Source: Anaerolineaceae bacterium (GTDB lineage Bacteria > Chloroflexota > Anaerolineae > Anaerolineales > Anaerolineaceae). Taken from it: DNA of 13,281 bases. A program made the position numbers and the translations under genes. Shown in pieces: positions 7,020-13,273 of this stretch; positions within the stretch are counted from its first letter, which is position 1, and every line of letters begins with the position of its first letter. The stretch lies in NCBI GenBank assembly GCA_028714615.1, contig JAQTMA010000114.1, positions 1 through 13,281 of the forward strand, in the 5' to 3' direction. The notes below the pieces were generated by a model that ran no database searches, was not told the origin of the DNA, and saw nothing but the letters and a program-made list of their open reading frames with translations.

Positions 7020-7796
7020 ATGGAATCGGCAATCATTGCGGGAACAGGGATTTACGAAATTCCGGGGTTCGTGTTCCAGCAGCGGGTCGTCGACACGCCG
7101 TATGGTCAGGCGCTGGTGAATATCGGCCAAAAAGATGGGTTTGAGCTGGTCTTTTTGGCCCGCCATGGGCTGGACCATTCCACACCGCCGCACAAGATCA
7201 ACTTTCGAGCCAACTTGAAAGCACTGCAGATACTCGGGGTGAAACGCATCCTGGCTACCAACGCGGTCGGTTCCATTAACAAAGAAATTCCCCCCTTAGG
7301 ATTGGCTATCTTAACGGACTTCCTAGACTTTACCCACGAGCGGTCAATCTCGTTTTATGACGGCGGGAAATATGGGTTGGTGCATACCAACATGGACATG
7401 CCCTACTGCCCAGCCTTGTCGAAGAGAATCTGCCAACTGGCCCCTGATTTTGGACTAAGTGTGTTTCCCCAGGCCGTTTACGTCGCCACCAACGGTCCCC
7501 GTTTTGAGACTCCCGCCGAAATCCGCATGTACGCCCACTTGGGAGGGGATGTCGTTGGCATGACCGGTGTTCCCGAGGTGGTCCTTGCCCGCGAGTTGAA
7601 CATGCACTACGCCGCCGTCGCCTATTCCATCAATTGGGCGGCTGGGCTTACTGAAAAAATGGAATTTGTCAGCAGCCAGATGACCGAAGTTCGTCAAAAG
7701 TTGATCTCTCTCCTGGTCCGGACTCTGGAGGAGCCCGTGGGGCTCGACTGCAGCTGTGAAAGCGCTCTATTGGTGATGCACCCTCCGGAAGAATGA
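7020..7796 (+). CDS. MTAP/MTIP-family nucleoside phosphorylase
   Basis: A 258-residue trimeric-type purine nucleoside phosphorylase homologue. Motifs seen: GTG (8-10) at the N-terminal phosphate loop, RHGLDHSTPPHKINFRAN (48-65), ATNAVGSI (79-86), NGPRFETPAE (158-167), MTGVPEVVLARE (181-192) and SINWAAG (203-209). These place it with 5'-methylthioadenosine/methylthioinosine phosphorylases, which yield a purine base and 5-methylthioribose 1-phosphate. At the base-recognition position it has Asn205, where adenosine-specific MTAP has Asp; Asn is the feature of 6-oxopurine enzymes, so methylthioinosine or inosine-type nucleosides are the likelier substrates. This fits the deaminase two genes downstream. 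The ATG has AAGGAG 6 nt upstream and lies 46 bp behind the isomerase. Confidence 0.85.
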   Translation: MESAIIAGTGIYEIPGFVFQQRVVDTPYGQALVNIGQKDGFELVFLARHGLDHSTPPHKINFRANLKALQILGVKRILATNAVGSINKEIPPLGLAILTDFLDFTHERSISFYDGGKYGLVHTNMDMPYCPALSKRICQLAPDFGLSVFPQAVYVATNGPRFETPAEIRMYAHLGGDVVGMTGVPEVVLARELNMHYAAVAYSINWAAGLTEKMEFVSSQMTEVRQKLISLLVRTLEEPVGLDCSCESALLVMHPPEE

Positions 7797-7809
7797 CGCT
7801 CTGTCGGAA

Positions 7810-7859
7810 TCATTGCATAGCGAAATTCGCTGGTCGAGGAGGTGGATATCGAGCAATGA
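7810..7859 (+). other. Possible three-stem RNA fold upstream of the S-subunit gene
   Basis: TCATTGC (7810-7816) pairs perfectly with GCAATGA (7853-7859). Inside lie AGCG/CGCT (about 7819-7831) and TCGA/TCGA (7834-7851). The last loop carries the purine-rich GGAGGTGG. The arrangement is a small three-way junction holding a ribosome-binding site and a start codon. It resembles no RNA class I can name and may be chance. Confidence 0.3.
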
Positions 7860-7909
7860 AACGCCCTGATGTGACGAAAGATGACAGAAAATCAGAAATC
7901 CTATCTTAG
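7856..7909 (+). CDS. Possible 17-residue leader peptide
   Basis: ATG at 7856 opens a short frame that ends with TAG at 7907-7909 and encodes MKRPDVTKDDRKSEILS. GGAGGTGG (7838-7845) lies upstream at a slightly long distance. The frame ends 18 nt before the S-subunit start. The peptide is highly charged and has no run of one amino acid, so classical amino-acid attenuation is not suggested. Translation could open the region for the S-subunit ribosome site. Too short to be sure it is real. Confidence 0.25.
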   Translation: MKRPDVTKDDRKSEILS

Positions 7910-7927
7910 CCAACGAGGAGAGATACC

Positions 7928-8755
7928 ATGAAAGAAGTATTTACCATGTGGAAGAACACCCGGATGATCATCCTGGTGGCGCTTTCTGCGGCCATCTATG
8001 CCGCATTCTTGATCGTCTTCAAGGGGGGCATTCCGATTATTCCCGGCATTACGGAAGTCCGCCCGGCGAACGTTTTCCCACCCGTGTTCAGCCTGTTGTT
8101 CGGACCGGCAGGCGCCTGGGGCTCAGCCATCGGCAACCTGATCGGTGACTTGTTTGGGGGCACGCTGGGGGTTGGCTCGATCTTCGGCTTCTTCGGCAAC
8201 TTCTTCCTCGGGTTTATCCCCTATAAAATGTGGGATGCGACCTTTGGCCTGGTAACGCGCAAGGACATCTCCCAGACAACCAATAGCGTGCAAAAATTGA
8301 TCGCGTTCGAAATTGTCGCCCTCACGGCTTCCGCGGCTTGCGGCATTATCATCGCCTGGTATCTGGATCTGGCAAAGATCGTCCCGTTTGCGTTCCTCGC
8401 CATTACGATCACAATCAACAACTTCGCCGCCGCCTGTGTGCTTGGGCCGATTCTATTGGCACTGTTGTATCCCCGCGTGAAGCGCTGGGGCTTGATCTGG
8501 ACGGATATTATGCGGCCCGAGGACGTTTCGAGGGGTATGGCCAAGAACCTGGGCTCGATCTTGATGATCCTCGGTTCTCTGGGCGGTCTGATCGTGGGCA
8601 TCCTGGTGGCTTCGGGTGTAGCAGGACAAAAGCTGTACGGTTTTACGGGAGAGCAAGGCCAGGTCGCGGTCTGGCTATCCGTGCTGCCTTTCCTGATTAT
8701 CATCCTGGTTGCCAGCTTAATGCTTTCTGGCCGCGATCAATTCGTAGAGGAATAA
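7928..8755 (+). CDS. ECF transporter substrate-binding (S) subunit, long form
   Basis: A 275-residue membrane protein with about seven or eight hydrophobic segments (roughly 12-31, 50-60, 64-98, 123-145, 150-181, 205-232, 246-267). The segment EVRPANVFPPVFSLLFGPAG (43-62) followed by AWGSAIGNLIGDLFGG (63-78) has the look of ECF S proteins, which bind the vitamin or metabolite and team with the T subunit and ATPases. Usual S proteins are near 180-200 residues with six spans, so the C-terminal part (about 200-275) is extra. The ATG has GAGGAG 7 nt upstream; an internal ATG at 7946 is an alternative. Being the only S gene in this cluster, it probably serves the adjoining ATPase and T genes as a dedicated transporter. 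A nucleoside such as methylthioadenosine is the inferred cargo. Confidence 0.75.
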   Translation: MKEVFTMWKNTRMIILVALSAAIYAAFLIVFKGGIPIIPGITEVRPANVFPPVFSLLFGPAGAWGSAIGNLIGDLFGGTLGVGSIFGFFGNFFLGFIPYKMWDATFGLVTRKDISQTTNSVQKLIAFEIVALTASAACGIIIAWYLDLAKIVPFAFLAITITINNFAAACVLGPILLALLYPRVKRWGLIWTDIMRPEDVSRGMAKNLGSILMILGSLGGLIVGILVASGVAGQKLYGFTGEQGQVAVWLSVLPFLIIILVASLMLSGRDQFVEE

Positions 8756-8775
8756 CCGGAATCAATATTCCTACC

Positions 8776-8814
8776 TCAAAAGGTGAGCAGCCTCTCTCGC
8801 TGCTCACCTTTTGA
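8776..8814. terminator. Perfect 16-bp hairpin between S-subunit and deaminase genes
   Basis: TCAAAAGGTGAGCAGC (8776-8791) and GCTGCTCACCTTTTGA (8799-8814) are perfect inverses around the loop CTCTCTC. The arms end in A4 and T4, so the hairpin resembles a bidirectional intrinsic terminator. The deaminase start is only 15 bp further on, with no room for a separate downstream promoter. It therefore probably reduces, rather than ends, read-through, or stabilises the 3' end of the upstream message. Confidence 0.65.
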
Positions 8815-8829
8815 TAAAAGGATGGAGAG

Positions 8830-10152
8830 ATGTCAGTGGAACCTCGTCCCATCGATATCCTGCTGTACGGCGGTACGGTCATCACGATGGATGCAAATCG
8901 CCGGATCCTCACCGACGGCGCCGTGGCGATCAAAGATGCTCGGATTGTGTGGGTAGGACCGCAAGCGGAAGCCAGCCACGCATTTAAGCCTGTGAGTCGT
9001 CTGGACGTGAGCGGCAAAGTTGTTCTTCCTGGCCTGATAAACACCCACGGCCACTGGGCAATGACGTTGTTCCGCGGCCTGGTAGATGACCGTCCCTTAG
9101 AAGCCTGGCTCGATACCATCTGGAAAGTGGAGAGAAGCTTTACCTCCCCCGAAAACGTGGAGGCGGGCAGCCGGCTGGCGATGCTTGAAATGATCCGTTC
9201 GGGCACGACCTGCGCCGCGGACATGTACTGGCAGTTTCGGACGACAACTGAGGCAGCTCGCCAGGCCGGATTCCGCATGGTCAACGGCCCTGCATTCACT
9301 GAAATCGTCGGTTTCCAGGGACAACGCTCGGTCGAGTACGATGGTGCGCTGGAATATCTGGACCGGTATCGCGATGATCCGCTGGTTCATCTATGTATCC
9401 AGACCCATTCCACCTATACGACCAATTCGGAGTATCTCGAAACAGCACGCCGGTTAATGGAAGAAATGGATCTCCTCTTCATTACCCATGCCTCCGAATC
9501 ACGGGCTGAGGTGGCAACTGTCCGCGAAAAATATGGGAAGACACCGATTGAGGTGTTGGAAAAGGCTGGTCTCCTGGGCAAGCGGACGCTCCTGGCACAC
9601 TGCATTCACCTCTCCGACGCTGAAATCGAACGTCTTGCCGAAACGGGTACATCCGTCGCCCATTGCCCCTCCTCAAATCTGAAGCTGTCCTCGGGGGTGG
9701 CACGGGTCGCGGACATGCTGTCCGCCGGTGTCAATGTAGCCCTGGGTACCGATGGGCCAGCCAGTAATAACGACCTGAATCTTTTTCAAGAAGCCCAGCT
9801 TGCCGCTTTAATTCAGAAAGGGGTCACTGGCGACCCGACGGTTCTCCCCGCGGAAAAGGTCGTATCCATGCTGACCATTGATGGCGCGCGTGCGGTTGGG
9901 CTGGATGACCGCCTGGGTTCGCTAGAAACGGGTAAGCTGGCCGATTTGACCGTTCTGGATTTCGATTCGGCCAACCTGACCCCTTGTTACGATCTGTATT
10001 CCCACCTGGTGTATGCTGCCTCCGCGAGCGATGTCTGCCACGTGATCATCAACGGAAAATTGGTCATGAAAGACCGTCAAGTATTGACCCTGGACGAAGC
10101 CAGGGTCAAATCAGAAGTACGCCAGATTGCACAGGAGATTCGCCTGCTTTGA
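8830..10152 (+). CDS. Amidohydrolase, 5'-methylthioadenosine/S-adenosylhomocysteine deaminase family
   Basis: A 440-residue metal-dependent amidohydrolase of the MtaD type, which turns methylthioadenosine or S-adenosylhomocysteine (sometimes 5'-deoxyadenosine or adenosine) into the inosine form plus ammonia. Seen: the N-terminal beta sandwich and PGLINTHGHWAMT (67-79) with metal ligands His73 and His75; LEAWLDTIWKVE (90-101), the substrate-contact segment; THSTYTT (192-198); ITHASE (218-223) with His220 and Glu223; LAHCIHLSD (255-263); and GTDGPASNNDLNLFQE (306-321) with metal ligand Asp308. All catalytic residues of the family are present. The ATG has GGAGAG close upstream. Together with the Asn-type phosphorylase it supports a deaminate-first salvage path. 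Its stop overlaps the start of the next gene. Confidence 0.88.
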   Translation: MSVEPRPIDILLYGGTVITMDANRRILTDGAVAIKDARIVWVGPQAEASHAFKPVSRLDVSGKVVLPGLINTHGHWAMTLFRGLVDDRPLEAWLDTIWKVERSFTSPENVEAGSRLAMLEMIRSGTTCAADMYWQFRTTTEAARQAGFRMVNGPAFTEIVGFQGQRSVEYDGALEYLDRYRDDPLVHLCIQTHSTYTTNSEYLETARRLMEEMDLLFITHASESRAEVATVREKYGKTPIEVLEKAGLLGKRTLLAHCIHLSDAEIERLAETGTSVAHCPSSNLKLSSGVARVADMLSAGVNVALGTDGPASNNDLNLFQEAQLAALIQKGVTGDPTVLPAEKVVSMLTIDGARAVGLDDRLGSLETGKLADLTVLDFDSANLTPCYDLYSHLVYAASASDVCHVIINGKLVMKDRQVLTLDEARVKSEVRQIAQEIRLL

Positions 10153-10985
10153 CCCTGCAAAACCCGTCACCTATCCTGGTTGCAGACCGCTTTCCAGCGC
10201 TTTTGGATGCGCTATTGGGCCTGCTGAGCCAGCTCTCGCCAGAGGATTGGAACCGCCCGACCATCGCAGCGGGTTGGAGTGTGAAAGATGTGGCTCTGCA
10301 CTTGTTAGGCGATGATATCGGCTTTCTCTCGTGGAAGCGGGACAGTTTTTCCGAGTTAGCCGAGCCAATCGAAGCCTGGGATGATCTGGTCACCTGGATT
10401 AACCAGCGCAATGCTCAGTGGGTGCAGGGGACACGCCGGATGAGTCCGCAGATGCTCTGCACACTTCTCCGGTTCACCGGGGATCAGGTGAACGGCTTCT
10501 TCCGCTCGATGGACGTTTACGCACTTGGGGCCCCCGTGGATTGGGCTGGTCCGCAATCAGCTCCGGTTTGGCTGGATATCGCCCGTGAGTTTACCGAGCG
10601 TTGGCACCACCAGCAACACATCCGCGATGCGGTTGGAATGCCAGGAGATACTGATCCCGGTCTTCTCGCCCCAGTTCTGGCTACTTTTGTTTATGCCCTG
10701 CCGCAAACCTATCAAAGCACCGACGCTCCGGAGAAAACCTGCATCACCTTAACCATCACCGGCGCGGCAGGTGGATCATGGTCTGTGGTACGTGAACACG
10801 GAACCTGGCAGTTGTATGCGGGAGCACCGGACCAACCTCAAGCCGAGGTAGTCCTCCCGGAACAGGTTGCCTGGCGACTGTTCACGAAGGGTCTGGGGAA
10901 CAATGAAGCGCGATCCAGCGCAGAATTACGCGGGGACATGGAACTGGCGCAACAGATGCTGCGGACCATTTCCATCCATGCCTAG
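10149..10985 (+). CDS. DinB / maleylpyruvate isomerase-fold protein
   Basis: About 278 residues from a TTG start (10149) that overlaps the deaminase stop as TTGA; AGGAG lies 11 nt upstream. The frame stays open far to the left inside the deaminase gene, but that part is only a shadow. The N-terminal half resembles mycothiol-dependent maleylpyruvate isomerase and DinB four-helix proteins: GWSVKDVALHLLGDD (42-56) with His51, and WHHQQHIRD (152-160) with His154 and nearby His157, plausible metal ligands. The C-terminal 90 residues (about 186-278) resemble the small sterol-carrier-like domain often fused to this family. A thiol-dependent or metal-dependent transferase/isomerase role is possible; the reaction is unknown. 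Stop-start overlap makes it part of the salvage cluster's transcript. Confidence 0.7.
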   Translation: MTLQNPSPILVADRFPALLDALLGLLSQLSPEDWNRPTIAAGWSVKDVALHLLGDDIGFLSWKRDSFSELAEPIEAWDDLVTWINQRNAQWVQGTRRMSPQMLCTLLRFTGDQVNGFFRSMDVYALGAPVDWAGPQSAPVWLDIAREFTERWHHQQHIRDAVGMPGDTDPGLLAPVLATFVYALPQTYQSTDAPEKTCITLTITGAAGGSWSVVREHGTWQLYAGAPDQPQAEVVLPEQVAWRLFTKGLGNNEARSSAELRGDMELAQQMLRTISIHA

Positions 10986-11023
10986 AATAGTCAAACCAGC
11001 GTACTTATCTATATGCTAATTTA
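10986..11023. other. Convergent spacer with composition change
   Basis: A 38-bp AT-rich gap between two converging genes. No stem followed by a T tract is visible. The shift from GC-rich to AT-rich sequence happens here and marks the left edge of the restriction-modification island. Confidence 0.5.
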
Positions 11024-12007
11024 TTAATCAAATCTAAATTTACTAGCAATTAAATATGATTCGACATTTTCTACAGCAATCCATCGACGTTCAAGTTTTT
11101 CTGCTACACAACCAGTAGTATTAGAACCAGCAAATGGATCAAGGATAAGATCACCTTTTTCGCTTAATAACCGGATAAAAAAATCTGGCAAAGAGGAAGG
11201 GAATCGCGCTGGATGGGGCTTTATTCCAGCCTCTTTACATTTTATTGTATAAGTATCATTTGCGCTATTGTTACCAAATTTCAACATGCAATCTGATAAA
11301 CCGATATCCGATATTTCATTCTCGATTACATTAGGGGGTATCGAGCCCCCTGCTTCAATATTACTAAAACTCACTTTTATATTATGCCCAGATGGACGCT
11401 TCTTTGCATTGAGTCCTTTTTCATTAAGACGTTGCATATCCTTGCTATACTCTTTCAAGACAGACCTATTATTGGCTTTCGGCCATTCTGTTTTTGAAAA
11501 CCACCAGATATATTCCACGGAATCTCTTATTCGAATTCTACGAACAGTCACCCATTCAGCTGGTACGGGCATTTTCGCCGGGTTATACCAAAAGCATTCT
11601 TGTGCAAGATGAAAATGGATTTGATCAATCAACGCAATCAGTAGTCTAAAATGATAAAGAGAGCGCGTAGGTACTCCTTCATTGTAACTACCACCAATAT
11701 TTAATACAAAACTCCCGTCAGGGGTAAGAATCCTAAATATTTCGGATGCAAAAGGTAAAAACCATTCAACGTACTTTTCTTTTGGAACATTTCCATATTC
11801 TTTCTTAAAGTGCAGGGCATACGGTGGAGAAGTAATTACTAAATTAATCGAATTGTCTGGGATTGCCTTTAATACTGCTAAAGAATCATAATAATACGCA
11901 GACCCATACATTGTTGTGTAATATGGGGTAAGATTAGATACAAGCCCATATGATTCATTAGGTACCGATAAAGGCAAGTGCAATTGATGATCATTGAATA
12001 TTTGCAC
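11024..12007 (-). CDS. DNA methyltransferase, N4-cytosine type (type II restriction-modification)
   Basis: A 327-residue S-adenosylmethionine-dependent DNA methyltransferase of the beta order: the catalytic motif IV TSPPY (59-63) comes first and the AdoMet-binding motif [11 protein letters not shown] (290-299) last, with the target-recognition region between. [10 protein letters not shown] (34-43) precedes motif IV as in many type II enzymes. TSPPY is the usual form in N4-cytosine methyltransferases, although N6-adenine activity cannot be excluded. The GTG start (12007) has AAGGAGAG 8 nt upstream. It is AT-rich with codon use unlike the cluster to its left, a sign of transfer. Its partner nuclease lies divergently; it would protect host DNA at the shared, here unknown, site. 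Confidence 0.88.
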   Translation of the reverse strand: MQIFNDHQLHLPLSVPNESYGLVSNLTPYYTTMYGSAYYYDSLAVLKAIPDNSINLVITSPPYALHFKKEYGNVPKEKYVEWFLPFASEIFRILTPDGSFVLNIGGSYNEGVPTRSLYHFRLLIALIDQIHFHLAQECFWYNPAKMPVPAEWVTVRRIRIRDSVEYIWWFSKTEWPKANNRSVLKEYSKDMQRLNEKGLNAKKRPSGHNIKVSFSNIEAGGSIPPNVIENEISDIGLSDCMLKFGNNSANDTYTIKCKEAGIKPHPARFPSSLPDFFIRLLSEKGDLILDPFAGSNTTGCVAEKLERRWIAVENVESYLIASKFRFD

Positions 12008-12021
12008 GATGGGTACTCTCC

Positions 12022-12051
12022 TTGTGACTATTCTCTTTAAAAAAGTATATC
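12022..12051 (+). promoter_or_regulatory. Probable promoter of HTH and nuclease genes
   Basis: -35 TTGTGA (12022-12027), 18-bp spacer, -10 TATATC (12046-12051). Transcription would start near 12058. It lies inside the leader of the divergent methyltransferase gene. Moderate match only. Confidence 0.45.
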
Positions 12052-12052
12052 A

Positions 12053-12074
12053 TGTGGAGTGTATTATGACCACA
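12053..12074. promoter_or_regulatory. Dyad between face-to-face promoters, candidate operator
   Basis: TGTGG (12053-12057), 12 bp, CCACA (12070-12074). It covers the predicted start points of both opposing transcripts. A protein bound here, perhaps the small helix-turn-helix product next door, could govern both. Short arms, so chance is possible. Confidence 0.3.
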
Positions 12075-12077
12075 ATA

Positions 12078-12106
12078 ATAATAGCATAAATGGTTTACTT
12101 TGTCAA
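12078..12106 (-). promoter_or_regulatory. Consensus promoter of the methyltransferase gene
   Basis: Minus strand: -35 TTGACA (12101-12106), 17-bp spacer, -10 TATTAT (12078-12083). Start near 12071 gives a leader of about 64 nt. It lies directly in front of the ATG (12116) of the opposing small gene. Confidence 0.8.
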
Positions 12107-12115
12107 CCTATTTCG

Positions 12116-12337
12116 ATGAGCATTATTAATATCTCCGAATGGATTTCCCAAGCAGAAGCTGCCCAACTAAGAGGAATTTCGCGGCAAGCAATATGGAAGT
12201 TAATCAAAAATGGCCGACTTAGAAGTATTACTATCGCTGGCCACACACTCGTTAATCGGAATGATGTAGAAAACTTCCATCGTCTTGAACCTGGTAGACG
12301 AAAGAAAAAGGGTACTTCGAGGGAGCCAGATGGATAA
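12116..12337 (+). CDS. Small helix-turn-helix (excisionase/MerR-like) DNA-binding protein
   Basis: A 73-residue protein from ATG 12116. Residues about 7-52 form a winged helix-turn-helix of the excisionase/HTH_17 kind: WISQAEAAQLRGISRQAIWKL followed by the KNGRL turn, SITIAGHTLVNRNDVENFH. A basic tail (GRRKKKG) follows. A GTG at 12059 would add 19 Asn-rich residues, but it sits at the predicted transcript start, overlaps the methyltransferase promoter and has no ribosome site, so I prefer the ATG, although that also lacks a clear one. Position between methyltransferase and nuclease suggests a controller protein of the system, as C proteins do elsewhere; it belongs to a different fold group from the usual C proteins. 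It overlaps the nuclease gene by 8 bp. Confidence 0.65.
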   Translation: MSIINISEWISQAEAAQLRGISRQAIWKLIKNGRLRSITIAGHTLVNRNDVENFHRLEPGRRKKKGTSREPDG

Positions 12338-13016
12338 TTTTGAAGAAATAATTCGACTACTACCTTTATGCAATGAACAGCAAAAGCGTAAAATCTTTGA
12401 TCTTCTACGAGCCGAATTTTCTATCCACCCATTAGAAAAGAAATTAAATATTCAAGCCGAAATCATATTAGAAGCAATTGACAGAGCCAGTGACTTGACA
12501 CTACGTGGCGTGCGTGGAGTTATTGCTGAAGCAGCCTTTGATATTCATGTACTCAAATCACTGGTCGGTTGGCAGATTTTACCCTTGGCTAGTGATTATT
12601 CTTATGATTATATAGTGAAAGATAATGATGGCGAAGTACACATTCAAGTTAAAATGCAACGTTTAAAAGATCATCAACCCATGAGTGCAAACAATGGCTA
12701 TAAATATCTTTCAAAGGAAATGTATGTGGTAGAAACGCAACGTACAAGAGGAGGAAAAACCAAAACAGGTAATGATACGAGACCTTACCATTTTGGGGAT
12801 TTTGATATTCTGGCTGTCTCCATGGAACCCTCCACCCATAATTGGAACTCTTTTATGTATACCGTAGCAAATTGGTTATTGCCCAGACAAGATGACAAAA
12901 GTCTAATACTAAAATTTCAGCCGATACCCAAAGAACCGAACCATGATTGGACAAATAATCTCGAACAATGTATATCTTGGTTCCGCGAGGATTTGGTCAA
13001 AACCATTGCAAAGTGA
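12330..13016 (+). CDS. Restriction endonuclease-like protein, PD-(D/E)XK variant
   Basis: 228 residues from ATG 12330, which has GGGAG 4 nt upstream; a longer open frame from TTG 12285 is less likely. The middle part fits the PD-(D/E)XK nuclease core: Glu67 in GVIAEAAF, Asp93 in YDYIVKD, then HIQVKMQR (104-111) with Gln106 and Lys108, the Q-x-K variant seen in several nucleases. Further on, the segment ending PYHFGDFDILAVSM (152-165) resembles a conserved stretch of type II restriction enzymes. The N-terminal 60 residues look helical and may bind DNA. Low GC content matches the methyltransferase. Function as the restriction partner is inferred from the core residues and from the neighbours; the recognition site cannot be read from sequence. 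Confidence 0.75.
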   Translation: MDNFEEIIRLLPLCNEQQKRKIFDLLRAEFSIHPLEKKLNIQAEIILEAIDRASDLTLRGVRGVIAEAAFDIHVLKSLVGWQILPLASDYSYDYIVKDNDGEVHIQVKMQRLKDHQPMSANNGYKYLSKEMYVVETQRTRGGKTKTGNDTRPYHFGDFDILAVSMEPSTHNWNSFMYTVANWLLPRQDDKSLILKFQPIPKEPNHDWTNNLEQCISWFREDLVKTIAK

Positions 13017-13073
13017 CACCGATGTCAGGGCTCGGTAACAACCGGATTTATCAAACTTCGTTCAATAGAGAAA

Positions 13074-13095
13074 GGGGACGAGTCTTTTCGTCTCC
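13074..13095. terminator. Possible hairpin after nuclease gene
   Basis: GGGGACGA (13074-13081) pairs with TCGTCTCC (13088-13095), one wobble, loop GTCTTT. No T tract follows on the plus strand; on the minus strand CCTTTCTC follows. It may end or shield the nuclease transcript, weakly supported. Confidence 0.35.
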
Positions 13096-13097
13096 GG

Positions 13098-13133
13098 AAC
13101 TTCCTTTCCGTGTCAACTTCCTTTCCGTTGACA
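13098..13133. repeat. Direct and inverted repeats at the SRP RNA promoter
   Basis: AACTTCCTTTCCGT occurs at 13098-13111 and again at 13115-13128, 17 bp apart. TGTCAAC (13111-13117) and GTTGACA (13127-13133) are perfect inverses around TTCCTTTCC; the second arm holds the -35 box. Could be a regulator site or a local duplication. Confidence 0.5.
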
Positions 13134-13156
13134 GCCCCCCCTTCCTCTGGTATCCT
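13128..13156 (+). promoter_or_regulatory. Strong sigma-70 promoter of SRP RNA
   Basis: -35 TTGACA (13128-13133), 17-bp spacer, -10 TATCCT (13151-13156). The expected start near 13162-13163 coincides with the first base of the closing stem of the RNA, which supports both calls. Confidence 0.85.
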
Positions 13157-13160
13157 TACC

Positions 13161-13273
13161 CCGCGTCCGGGTGGGACCGGCGCGGCAGAATCCTTCGAAC
13201 CCCGCCAGGTCCGAGAGGAAGCAACGGTTAGGAGGCCATTCTGGGCGCCGCCGGAAAACCTGCCCGGACGCAT
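13161..13273 (+). ncRNA. ffs: Signal recognition particle RNA, small bacterial type (4.5S)
   Basis: The RNA of the signal recognition particle, which binds Ffh and directs ribosomes making membrane proteins to the membrane. The universal tip is present: CCAGGTCC, the GNRA tetraloop GAGA (13213-13216), then GGAAGCA. Flanking it, CAGAAT (13186-13191) pairs with ATTCTG (13238-13243), CCGGCG with CGCCGG, and GCGTCCGGG (13163-13171) with CCCGGACGC (13263-13271), giving one long rod of about 110 nt without an Alu domain. The window stops just after the gene, so the neighbour on the right is unknown and no terminator can be seen. Confidence 0.95.

Noticed and set aside
9984..10148. N-terminal extension of the DinB-like protein inside the deaminase gene
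   Set aside because: This part is out of frame with the deaminase, Arg/Pro-rich and unlike the family; a TTG at 10149 with AGGAG upstream gives a family-sized protein.
12059..12115. GTG 12059 as start of the HTH protein
   Set aside because: It would sit at the predicted transcript start without ribosome site, adds low-complexity residues and overlaps the opposing promoter; still possible as a leaderless start.
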